DNA from: Tretioscincus oriximinensis
Lineage: Eukaryota > Chordata > Lepidosauria > Squamata > Gymnophthalmidae
NCBI GenBank assembly: GCA_022410635.1
Contig: JAJVDF010000016.1
Location: 2,438,543 to 2,502,542 of the forward strand
DNA length: 64,000 nt
Direction: 5' to 3'
Under the pieces are notes generated by a model. It was not told the origin of the DNA, searched no databases, and saw nothing but the letters and a program-made list of their open reading frames with translations. Below are positions 1 to 12,700 of the stretch, in pieces; within the stretch, counting starts at the first letter, position 1, and each line of letters starts with the position of its first letter. A program made the position numbers and the translations under genes.

Positions 1-629
1 GTTAAAACCCAGTTTGGGAGGATTACAATAAAGGACTATTTATTTCTATTATAAATAATACAAATATTTATATTTTTAGCAAACATTGTGCCTATATGAG
101 AAGACGGAACCCAAGCCTCTTAATTGTTTATGACTTGAAAAGGCTTTTATACACAGACCAACTAGAAAACAAGACAATCCATCGAATACACAAAGCAGCA
201 ACTTCTAATATCAAGTTAATTTCTGGGGAAGGACCACAGATGAGCAGCATCTATGTTTTTTATTGAAAAAAATAATCTGTACTTTAATCTCCAGAAATTC
301 TAGAGTTTTAGAATGGAAAAGGTTTGAGAATTAAAAAGATGCATTTCATTATTGGTGCTAACACAGACAGATTATACTGGGCATGACAAATGGACCAAGC
401 AAAGCCCAAATTCTGCTGCCATGGTTAATCATTTGGATGTTCAAACAATTCATAATATTCTGGTAAGACTTGTGATAACTTAGAACAATAAAGAAGAGTA
501 ACACTGATCTGAAGAGCATTGTGCTTTCTCTTTACAATAGCCGAGCATTCACAGTTTAATTTCTCTCTTTTGAGCTGCTTACATGTTACATTTTGTATTT
601 CGCTAAGTCTGTTCCTACAGGGGTCTGAC
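1..629. other. ORC3 intron 15 (left edge)
   Basis: AT-rich with no recognisable exon, RNA gene or repeat. The next ORC3 exon should lie further left. Confidence 0.7.
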
Positions 630-709
630 CTTCTGAAGCTGATAGAGATCTGTCTTCTTTTGTAGTTCTATCACTGAGGATATCGATTGCCCTGGATCAC
701 CATCAGTTT
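630..709 (-). CDS. ORC3: ORC3 coding exon 15
   Basis: Codes about residues 511-537, ending [10 protein letters not shown], as in human KTDLYHLQK. Acceptor GACTGCAG, donor GTCAGA, ends in phase 0. The next exon is beyond the left edge; I could not find it in 1-629. Confidence 0.94.
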
Positions 710-3700
710 CTGCAGTCATGATAAAAGTGAGAGTAAAATTCAGACACAAATACTTGTGGATTAACTTAGCTTGCCACAAGGGAAAGAAAATGCAGGAAGA
801 AAAAAACACAATCGCATTAGGTTTTCAGAATCTTGCAAGGCTACTCTGCTCCAGCAACTATTAGTCTTCTTACATGCAAACAGGATAAACTTAATAATGC
901 ATTAAAAACAGATAAAAGCCTGTTAAAACTCTGCATATCACTTAATCAATCTTAAAGCTTATTAGAACAATTTCAGAAACACAGGTGGTTTTTTCCACAT
1001 AGCATTGATTCATTTTTGAAACAGCACATGCAGAATATTTGTTCACCATCTCTTTTCTTCCACTGTTCAGCTATGAAATCTTCAAATAGAGAGAAGTTTA
1101 TTTCTAATTGCTTCAAGCAGTTAGCCCTCCCTGTGGCGTCCTCCATTTTGAGGTTTGTGTTTCTTTTATAAACTTAGCAGTTATCCCAGAGGGAGGGGGG
1201 AAGAGCAGGCCTGGGCAGGGGCGTGGCTTCCTGGTTCCCTGTTTGGGAGGGGGCATGGCTGGAGGAGGCAGCCAATGGGGCCTCGAGTAGCCAGCTGGTG
1301 AGCGGTTAAAAGGGAAGCTGACCAGGGCTAGAGGCCTTTCTGTCAGGGACTTGTGGTGTAGCAAGTGGACAGAGGGGTCCGCTTCTGACTTGCCTCAGAG
1401 GGAGGGGGTGGAAGTGTATGGTAGCCTGAAGGAGTCAAAGCTGAGGCTTGGCTTGGGGCTGGAACAAATAAAGTGACACAGAGCCTGTCTCTTTAAGTAT
1501 CTAGAAACTAATGTTGCACTAGCTTGGTGTGTGTGTGCTTGAGTCAGGCTTACTTGATAAAAGCCGAAGCTTTATTATTCTAATCTTTCTTCTATTCCTT
1601 GTTTGTAAATAATAAACTTGTTATTTGTTTCATTTCAAATATCTCTCTCTTTCTTTATTTCTGTAATAACAAAATATAAGCACGCTACTGGTGGGGGCTG
1701 TGAATAAAGCCCTCATCCTGAGGTAAACTCTGAGGCCTTGTGTAGGCCGGAGGATAGTACTGTTGCTCCAAGCAGTCGTGGGTGCTGGCTTGGGCAACAG
1801 GGTGGATATTGTGGCACCCCTGACTGTGAGGGTCATCGAATAGTAGGGCCCTCAGGTAGGGGTCGCCACACTCCCCACCAGGAGTTCACAGATTTCTGTA
1901 TTGGGATTTCTGTATTGTATTGATTCCCTTAGAAAAATTTACATTAAAATTGTTTATTTATTTACGCAGCAGTAAAAACAGAATGCAAAAATAAACATAT
2001 TAAAAACAGCAATGCCTGAAAATTATTAGAAAGAGAATGTATACTAAACATATATAGAGAAAAACTATATGAAGAAATAGATAGAATAAAAAAGATAATG
2101 GGGCAGCAATAGATAATAATAAATTTATGTAATTAAAAGATATGAATTAGGTCGAGAGATATAATATATATAATATAAAGGAAAATAAAGAACTCTCATG
2201 TGGTAAGGGGGAGGTAGTTTTAATGTAACTTCACAAGGATTAAATATAATTTATGTAAATATTTTTGATCAGATTAATTGTTGTCTATGTATTGTATTTT
2301 GGTTTGTTTTTTGTGGTTTCGTTTTGTTTGTTGTGTCACCTTTTAAAAACTATAATAAATTTAAAAAAAAAACAATACCTGAAAATATGGAGGTGTTAGT
2401 GCACAGTTCAATGAAAGTATCAACCCAGTATGAAGCAAGAAAGAAAAAAGCAAATTCAAAAATAGGTCAGCAAGTGTCATTTTGCCTCTTTCTAAATCTA
2501 TGGTGAGGCCACTTTTGGAATACTGTGTACAATTCTGGTCACGACACTATAGAAAGAATACTGTGAAATTGGAGAAGGTGTATAAAAGCACCACAAGAAT
2601 GATCAAGGAACTGGAACATCTTCCTTATGAAATCAGCTGCAACATTTAAACCTCTTCAGCCTTGAAAGACAGTGGTTAAGAGCTGATCTAATTGAGGTAT
2701 ATAAAATCCTGCATGGGATGGATAAGATGAATAGAGAGAAAAAAATCTCTATTACACAATACTAGGACTAAAGGGCACTCCCTGAAGTTGATGGCTAGAA
2801 GACAAGAGAACCTTTCTTTTTTCACCAGAGGGTCATAATTCTATGGAATTTACTGCAAGAAGAGGTGGTGGTAGCTAGCAGTCTGGANAGCTTCAAAATA
2901 GGGTTAGATAAATTCATAGAAGACAGGTGTATCAATGGCTATTAGGATGTGAAAACAGGAAGTATTCCCTAAATGCCATTTGCAGGGAGTCAAGAACAGG
3001 TGAGGGTTTTTCCTTCTTCTGCTTGTGACTGCCGAGTGGGCCACTGTGTGGGACAGAATGCTGGACTAGATGGGCTCTGGCCTAATTTAGCAGGGCTTCT
3101 CTTATGTTCTTATGCACCTATCTTTCTCTTGGAGAATGACATCAATCAGAGCAACCAAGATAGTTCCTGTGTTATGATTAAGCCAGAAGCTTGACTGAAA
3201 TGAGTCTAGATAAAATCAACTTCTTCTATGCCTGCATGCAACTGAACACCCATTTAACTGCAACACAGTTTAACTGCAACTGAACACTGTCACATAGATT
3301 TTCCCTAATACATAATCCAAGAAATTAACCTGTCATCCTTCTGTCACATGTTGAGGGATGGCAGGAAAATAATTAGCCTCTATTTGAGATGTAAGTATAG
3401 CAAACTGGTCATGAAGGTTTTAAGAAAGGGAATTGTTTCTTGGCTGAGGGCATGCTTCTCCTTGATTTACCAAGTAAAAAACAACAGGTCAACCAAGTCA
3501 TGTTCAGCATATTCCACAGGATAAGCAACGATCCCCACTACCTTTGCATAGCATACAACGTTCCCAAGCTACCATTTTGTAGAGCTACTGCTTAGAAACC
3601 AATCTCCACTTTCTCAAATCTTTAAGGATCAGTTAAGTCCATTGTACCAAGGTAGCATTTGGCTATAAGATTTCCCCCAATAGGTAAGAAGATACCAAAT

Positions 3701-6700
3701 ACAATACATCCTACCCAAACACTTACTATCTCTTGACAATTTTTCACATTTGTAGTGTGTTCAGTAATTTTTTTCTCAGAACATGAAGAGTCAACCCAAA
3801 TAAATCTGTCTTCCTTAATACTATCTACGTTCTTATCATTACTGCATGATTAAAGAATTCTAATTAATCAATTTGGGCAAAGTAAATTCTATGAATTTTC
3901 CTTTCTAATAACTTCTTTTTAAAAAGCAATTCTTTTAATAGTGCTTAATATTTTAAAGAAATTTCCTGATTTATTTGCTTGGTATAAGGTAATGATGATG
4001 GGAAAGAATATAAATTTTGATAAATTCAGTAAATACCTTCAGGATTCTTGAACTGTCTCAGATATTCCTCTAATTTATCTAATGCATCTTTCAAATGCTT
4101 TGTAGGAGAGGATTTAATAATCTCCACACATTTTTCTAGATTGCTGACCAATTCATCTTTAGCCAACATCCTAAAAAGGAAAAAGGAATAAAACTCAAAG
4201 CATTAAGAATCTAGAACAGATACATAGAAATAAGAACCAAAGAACAATATTAAGTTTTTTCTACTACTTCAGAGACTCATACATTTTTCAAGAAACCATT
4301 TTGTCCCTTAATTAAGTAAAACAAATATTTTTTNAAAAAAATCTTCCTTTTCTTCGTTATGTATATGCGAATTTCTGATTTTAATGAAGCTTGGATTGTA
4401 ATTGTTTTAATTAAGTTAAACAAGTCTGTAATTTAATTATATCTATAACTTTCTTGCAGAACAAGAAAATCTATTTTTCTGTTGAAATGGGGAGAGTGAT
4501 GGTACCCAAAGTGTTCTTCCGTACAGTGTGCAAAGATTAAAAATCCCTGACTTGAACTAGGTAAAAATAAAATTACCACTGAGTTAACCTTAGCTCCTGA
4601 TAACCAGATGAACAAAATTAGTTTTAAATCTGCCTTACTTCACAATACTGCTTACTTCACAGAACTGGATAAAGTATTATGCTTACTGCCCTAAAGGCTT
4701 CAAAAAAAATTACGTGAAAGAAGAAGATACAATATAACATAATGAGCAGATCCAGGAATTGAATAGTTGTCTCAAAGCACCGTTCATCATCTTTTTTTAA
4801 AAAAGAAAATGTTTGGCTCTTCATTCTTGCTGTCAACCCTACCATAAGCAATAGAAAAGTAAATTAAAAAATACAATTTTATTGGCATGAAAAAAAAATG
4901 CTACCAAAAAACCCCAGCTTTCAGTTTGGTAAGATTTTCAAAAACTGTAAGTTATTCTTGAATACCAATGCAGGCAATTTTACATTGCTGAAATACAATA
5001 AAGAATAGAGAGCAGGCTACCTCACCAGCTGCATAGCTGAGTCGTATTCTTCTGTTTCCCACACTTTTTTCTCTAAGCATGTGCAGTATAACTCTGTGAC
5101 CTGCAAAGGGANAAATAATTATTCACAATAAAGAAGGGTATACAATTGCTAAATTGATGTCTGAAACATTAACAGCAATTAAACTGAAGAAATGGCTTCC
5201 CTTCCCCTTTCAGATAGTATTGCTGTTTTGAAATACCATATTTTTCAGACTATGAGACACTTAAAAAAATAAAGTGGCGTTTGTGGAAAATGTCTGTGTG
5301 TCTTATAGAATGAATATGGTCCTACAGGGCCATGGGCGGAGCTTTCCAAGCTTTTGTTCCCGTTGTTTTTTGCTCCCAGGTTTCATCTCATGGTTGCTTG
5401 CAATAGTTAAACTACTGAGTTTTGTATCCTAGAGTAGAAAGTGAAAGCCTTGTTGGAAGATGGAGTCAAGGTGGGAAGGAGAGGAAAGCAACTTGAGTTT
5501 CTCTGCCTGGAAGGGCATCTTCTGCTTCCTTATTATTTCTGAGCAGCAGTCAGAATGTTAGTGAGCCTGGAGAGGGAGAAGATTTCTTTTTGGCAGTTGT
5601 AGTTCACCCAAAGCTGTTTCTCCTTTCAAGAAATAGGAACCTTTGAAACTAATGACCTGCACTTGTTTTTATCGTTGTTGTCCACCCCAAGAACTTTGAG
5701 TGCAGAGTAGAAGTATAAATAAGTGAAATCAAAAAATGATTACATTAACTACAATGCCTTCTAAGACACATGATTATTATCATTTATTAAATGGGAATGT
5801 GACAAACCTGGATCAGGATGAATTAGGGTGATTCTGGGGTCCATTGCCAGATTGAATTCTACCTAAAGTTTAAAGGTTAAGTCTGGCTTTAATCGAACTG
5901 AGGAGAATTTTCTAAGTTCATTAAGTTCAACTACTTCCAACCTTGCGCCCCACCCCCTCCTGCCCTTGTGTCCATGTTTGGTTCCCTCCACTATGTTCTC
6001 AACTTTCCCCTATTTCTCACTATGTTTTCAACTACCTCTCCTGTTTTTACAATTTTCTGCTATGGTGTCCCCAGTTTCATCCAGTTGCATCCTTACGGAA
6101 TCTTCCCTTCTGATCCCTCATCTGCTTGTTGACTGCACATTCTTGCCATGGCCAGTTCGCTTACTTGATCTACTTATCCTTTCTGACCAACCCACATTTT
6201 GTAGTGAACAGTTGGCCATGTGAGCTTGTTTCCTGGATGATCACAATTAAAGTTTTAGTAACAGAGATGTATACTGACTGAAAAGGCCTATTTCAGTTCC
6301 TTATGAACCTGAACTGTCCTTGGAGCAAATAGTTAATCGCAAAACACCATTCAATGAACAGATTCATGAACTAATAATACTTCACAAGTCCTCCTAGAAG
6401 TCCACGTATATGGTTGTGTGTGCCCCATTTCTTAGAACATCACTAATATAAATTGCATTCAAGGTCTTTCAAAGAGTAAAGTAGCAATTGGGTCTGTGGG
6501 GTCATGGTTCTCCATGCTAAAAAGCCTAGCAGGTCAAGATAGTAGGTTTGTTTCAGAGAATTGCCTGCCCAACAGGAAAGTGAGGCATGAAAGAAGAAGA
6601 TTCAAATAAGGAATTTGCAAAAATTATTGAGGAAAGTTTGGGACATAATAGTAAGAGCTCAGGATGTGATTGGAGGAGGCCATGATTGCAAGGCAGGGAT

Positions 6701-9700
6701 GGGTGAGTTCATGAGCCTGTTTGACGGTTGGTATTTTGTGGTGAACTATTTGTCCAAGAAAGAGCTCAACCTGTTAAGACCTGAAACAGTTCTTTTCAGT
6801 TAGTGCACATGCNTATTACTAATTCAGTAATTGAAGTGCTTTTTTCATTATTTATTCCTAAATGGGAACCAGGAGAATGATATTACACTAATAATTAGGA
6901 TCCAGGCTTAATGCAAGACAGACACAAACTAGAAACTCTTGCAAATAGCAGCTGCTTATGTGTGGGAGAGGGATTTGCCCTGATTCCCTTGCCAGCATCA
7001 GAGAATTAGGAGACTCTATTGAACACCATATAAAATGATACATTGAAGAAGAGAATTTGCATTCTCCTGTATCTGTTTCATATAGCAATGTTCAACTCAA
7101 AGAAGTTATTTTTCTTTTTATGAAAAATATAGTCTGGAAGGTCCAACCCAAATTTTGCCTATATTCAGTATCCAAGAAAAGTCATTTAAAAGTCAGTACA
7201 GCACTAGAATAGGCACATCATATAATTTAAGAGAGCAACAGCAATCACAANCACTTCCGGTCTGGGTGGTAAGTTTGTGATGGGTGTTTCTGGCACATGC
7301 CAGAAAGTCACTGATAACAAGCACCAAAGGTGCCCACCAATCAGACCCTCTCTGCTGGCCTGGCCGAAATGCTTTGCTCCAGTGCTGCCAATCCAACACG
7401 GGCCGGGGGGAGCAAGCACCAGGTCAGGTGAGGCAAAGGGCAGGGCCAGAATTATGACAAACACTAATGCCAGGCTTTCAGCTAGTACAAATATAAACTG
7501 AAGCAAGCACTTTTAAAAAGAACTTAATAGTGCTTGGCTCTATTGCAGATAGAGTGAAGGAATAACTCACAATGCAAATAACAAAAAAAATTAAACTGCA
7601 AAATGTATGTACATACTTGTTTGCCCAAGGGGTACTTTGGAAGAGAAGATATGAAAACATGAAGACATTGTAAAACTGGAGTATAATTTTCATGATAAGT
7701 ATGTAGGTCTTGTAGCAATGCCTGTGTAGTTTCCTAAAACAATAAAGCAACCATAGTTTTGATACTGTTTTTAATATGTCAATTTATACTGCTATTTTTA
7801 TTGTTGGCCACCCTCAAACCTTCAGGTATGGGGTGGGGTATAAATATAAAGAAATAAATGCTCAAAAAAGAGACAAAGTTGGAAATGAACCTATCGGAAA
7901 TTTTCTTATTAAGACTAAATGTTTTTAGTCTCTAATAACTACTTATGCATTTATGTTTCCACAGATGACACTGATTTAATAAGGTTCATAAGTGATCTCA
8001 GAGTATACACTGCAGCAATCCTAAATCTACTTAGAAGCAAACCTTATTCTACTTCTGAGTGAGATAAGGTGCTAATTTTTATGTGTTAAATCCTAAAAAA
8101 AAACCCATCAAAATCTAAAGTCTATTCAGTGAAGAGCTGGTTAACATATGATAGAGTTGGTTAACATATGATAAAGTATAAATGACTCTTGCTTTTGCAT
8201 GCTGTTTCTGGTTCAGCTCAGTGAGGCACTACAATGCAAAGCTTAACACATACTGTAATTTATAGTTGGAAAAGTAAATAAATTTTAGCTTGTGCTAAAG
8301 AGAAAGAAACCCCCTGAATGAGTTTTTCACAAGGAAAGGATGAGATACCCAGTGTCAGACGTTTTCATATAGCATGGCCAACCCTTTCCCTTAACACCCC
8401 CCTCAATTTTTCAACCTAATCATTATAATGATTTTTTCATTCACAATCTTGTTTTGTTTTTTTCAACAACAAGCTTTTACAAAACTATACTGATACTAAA
8501 ATAATTTTCTTGCTTTTATTTTGTGTAGTGGTACATGTTTGACATCAATATTTACATTCCTTTTCTTTGATTACAGCTTGAACATTATTGTTCAAGTTTT
8601 CAATGACGGCAGAAAATAATTGGAGTACAGTAAATGAAATAGCTAGACTCTCCTTTAAACAGTGCAGATCATGTTTGTATTCTACCTTTTCTATTGCCAA
8701 GTTGGAAGGGAGGTTAGATGGGTGATATTTTTAAATAGGTTTTAATGTTTCATGTTTTTAATCATGTGTTGTGGCCTATTCTAGAATCTTCAGTTATAAG
8801 GAATAAATATAAATGAATAAAATACAAGGTAAAGCAGTTTGGTCCTGATTTTTGGACTCTCCAGTACAACTCTATCTACTTGCTACATCATAGTGGCTCT
8901 CTTTCATCCAATACACACAGCCAAATGTTCAGTTTATACCAAACTAGCTATTAGAAAATATAGAAAACGTTTAAAACCATCATGACTTATTTACCAATAG
9001 CAAGAGTTCTTTGAACGAAAACAACTTTTAAGATAATGTTTGCCATTAAATTTTAGTAAACCTCCCATAGAGATAAAATTGTTTAAACAATTGTTTAAAA
9101 ATGCCATGGCAAGAAAAAAAATTAAGACTTCTAAATTCAGGTGCCACTAATATGATAAGCTGTACAAATTGAAAAACAGAACAGATTGCTGGGTTTAAGG
9201 ACAGTGAAATGCAAAATACAAGACACAAAATTCCTAGTTTTGACAAATTAAAATGTTTAAGTACATAATAGGATGTTTTGTCTATTTTAATCTGTTTGAA
9301 CTGTTTTTAGATATCCTGTTGTGATTCATCTTGAATTCCTCAGGTGTGGGACAGAGTAGATATATTAATTAATTGATTCAAAAATCTAAATGTCTAAGAG
9401 TTCTCTGCACGTACAATTAAGGACCAACAATGATAGCTGGGGTCAAGAGAAGCCTTCTCTGCATGCCATGCTAGTTTGCCATTTTTTTCTCTTCTAGCAT
9501 GTTCACAAGTAGGCTTTCTTGCTTTTTATTCTTCTGCATCCTCTAATATTAAGCATGTGAAGGCAAATCTCCTTACAGTAAACTGTGGTACATGTATAAG
9601 TACACTATTAGTATTATACAAATAAACATAATACACATAATAAACATACTAAACAAACATACTCCTCCTCCTCATCATCATCATCCATGTTTCACCTTCA

Positions 9701-12700
9701 GAAACAAGCCCAGATAATACAACCAATGTCAAAAACAAGGCCTTGGGGCAGTTTGCTTGCTTAACGATTAGTGTTAAGAGTAAGGTATGTCAGAATACAG
9801 GTTTTGATATCTTAAGCTTTGTAAAATAATATTATCATATATTTTTTCTATTTTTTACCTTTAAACATTGATCATCTGTTAGAAGAATGGTTTGCTTATT
9901 TGATTCTTGACATTCAACAAACCTGAAAAAATGGCAATTTTTGCAATACAATTATTATATTTTATATTATTTTTAGAACAGATTTTAAAACTTCAAGCTT
10001 CCAGCTTTGTATGGGCTGATTCTCAAACGATTATTGATTCTCTCTTGCTACTTGTTTTAACTTATGCTTTTAACCTGGCATTTTATTGTTTTTTTCATAT
10101 ATTTGAATTATTTTAAACCTGACATAAGACATAGTTTCCACCTTTGTTCACTTGTTGAGCTCTTGGCAGCTGATTTTCACAAATAGCACCTTTCATAATG
10201 GCAAAAAATATGTAAAGTAGCTTCTGTTATTGTGCCTTTTCTGCCATTATTTTTTTTTACATAATCCTAAATGTCTTGAGGGTACACACTCCAAGTTGGG
10301 AATACATTCTAGCAACAGGACACAGAGAAGAATAGAAAAATAAACACTTGCTTCAAGTACTGACAAATAGAAAGATATGAACAGTTTTAGTAATATAAAG
10401 AATACTGTGTCAAATTAGTTCACATAAGAAATACATTAAGGCTGTCAGCAGAACCAACCCGTAAGTGGAATTTCCTAATGAAAAAACACAGAGCGGGAGA
10501 GCTTCTAAATCTTTCTTTCCTTTTGCAGCCTTTTTGAGCTTTCAAAAAAAGTCATAGAAATAAACCTAAAGGATGTGGACAGATTTAAATTGGATGCTTT
10601 TCTTTCTGCTGTGTAAAGAGAGTTCTGTGGAGTGCAAAAAACAAGGTCATGAGGCCTGAGTGACGTGTAAGAATATAAACATGTTAGCAATATCTTAATC
10701 TACATTTTGCCCCTTATATTTGCATAACTAAAACTAATTTGGGAAAAGCTAAAACAGCAGTTAAAGGGCCTACAAAGAAGAAAAGAAGAGCAAAAACCAT
10801 AATTACAGGGTAAGTATGGGCTGCTTAATATCCTGACAAAGCTATTTTTTCTATTTTATGCCAGAGTTTTCTTCTGGTCAAATAAATGAAATTAAAAGAA
10901 GCAGAGTTAGCATTGAAAACTACATATGTAGTCTCATAACCTGATAGACTGAAAAGATTTTCTATAGCCCAAACTGGGGTAATTAATGTTCTTGCTAATT
11001 AGCATATTCATGAATATGCAAATCACTTACCAACATGCATACCCCTCCGAAATCCCCACCTGAGAAATCTGCAAAGCACATGATAATTTTCTGAAGTGTG
11101 TGAGAAATTTGCATTTTTAATCTTTTACTGAGGGGAGGGTGCCTTCAGGATATGGCCCTACTTGCCAGAGCCCCCTAGTGGTGGTGCAGTAATTTTTTAA
11201 AAACAAACATTTTTTAAAAAAATGTTCCTCAGCAAAAAAATGGGTAATTGCCCCCCCTCCCCAGGGGGGCAGGGTAGACACCCCCAAACCAGGTTTTCCC
11301 CACAAAAAAGGGATAATCTAGTCAACCTATAACCTGATGATGAAATTCCCCATGGCTACATAGTTTATATGTACAGACGTCTGAACACAGAAGAGCTAAA
11401 TTAAAAATCAGCTTATGTGCAACTTTACATTTTAGTTTTTCTTTTATACCTTCTAAAAGATGGCAGCCGTCGAACATTTTCACACCAAGTATGCGATAAA
11501 GAATTTACTCTCTTCTTGGCTTCTTGGAGTTCACAGCACAGAATGCTGAGTGGGTTGGAAAAAAAATGCTCCAAAAGTGATAGCTGTAGAAAAGACAGAC
11601 AAGTGGCACAATGATTTTCACCATCTTTTTAGATTTTCAGTAACTTCTCAAAACAAGAATGTATAATTTCAACTTATCTATTTTATTTATTTATACTTAT
11701 ACCCCGCCCCATATCTGAAGGTCTCAGGGCGTCACAGTAAAAACAGTACAAAATTAACATCTTAAAACAGTAGCAAACAATATCTGAAGGTGGAAAGAAA
11801 AACAGCATTTCTTCAGACTTTTGATTAAACAAAAGAAAACACAAAAAAGGAAAAAAATACATTTTATTGTAAAACTGGGCACACAAGGATTACATTTTTA
11901 AAAAGGTTGCAAAGTATGTATATTGCAGAATCATTTGTTTTCATCAAAGAAAAATTAATAATCATTTACAGTAGTAACCAATAAAAAAGTTTCTTTTGTT
12001 TCACTCCCCTATGCCTCATCACTGACACAACTTGTTACATTACTCACACTATAGCACTGAACATTTGCAACACATAACATGTTGGTTATTTATCATTAGC
12101 ATATTCAGTGCATTAGAATTTGCAGAACTGACTATAGAGAACAGAGCAATGGCTGCAGCCCTGAAGAAGTCACTATCATGGCACCCGCCCTGAAATGCAC
12201 AAACAGCTGTGGTAGCTATCATGTCAGCAGTCTCTTCAGTGAAATAGCAAATTCAACTTGTTCAGCCACTGGCCTTGCTCATTTCCATGGCTGTCACTGC
12301 AGCCGTTCCTTCGTTTGAGCAGTATGGCTCAGGAGCAGACTCAGCCAAACTCAAGTACTCCAGAATGGCAGGCTCTCACCTGTTTGAACACCAGCAAAAT
12401 AAGGTTCAGTAATCAAAGCTCAATCATCAGCCTATGAGACTGGCCGACTATGTGTTGGCCTTTCCAATTGGCTAGAGGTAGGTTAGTGAAACGCACCTGA
12501 CATCTTTTATTATAATATCAGACAGTGACAACTACCAGTTTACTTCTAAAGCAGCCTTATGGAATATCAATTTCAGAGAAATAGCTGTGTTAGTCTAGTA
12601 GAAAGTTCAGCAAAGGGGCTACTAGCACTTTGAGACTAAGAGTAGAAAGGTAGGTGGCATAAGCATTCTTCAGATGGAATGTCAGTTTGAGTGACTGGCT

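Noticed and set aside
5026..5100. ORC3 exon 13 ending at the GTGAGG donor
   Set aside because: Leaves phase 0 whereas exon 14 needs phase 2; the GTAGCC donor five bases on gives [10 protein letters not shown].
7204..7506. 100-codon minus-strand frame near 7.3 kb
   Set aside because: Depends on a GC-rich block plus an ambiguous base, overlaps frames on both strands and resembles no protein.
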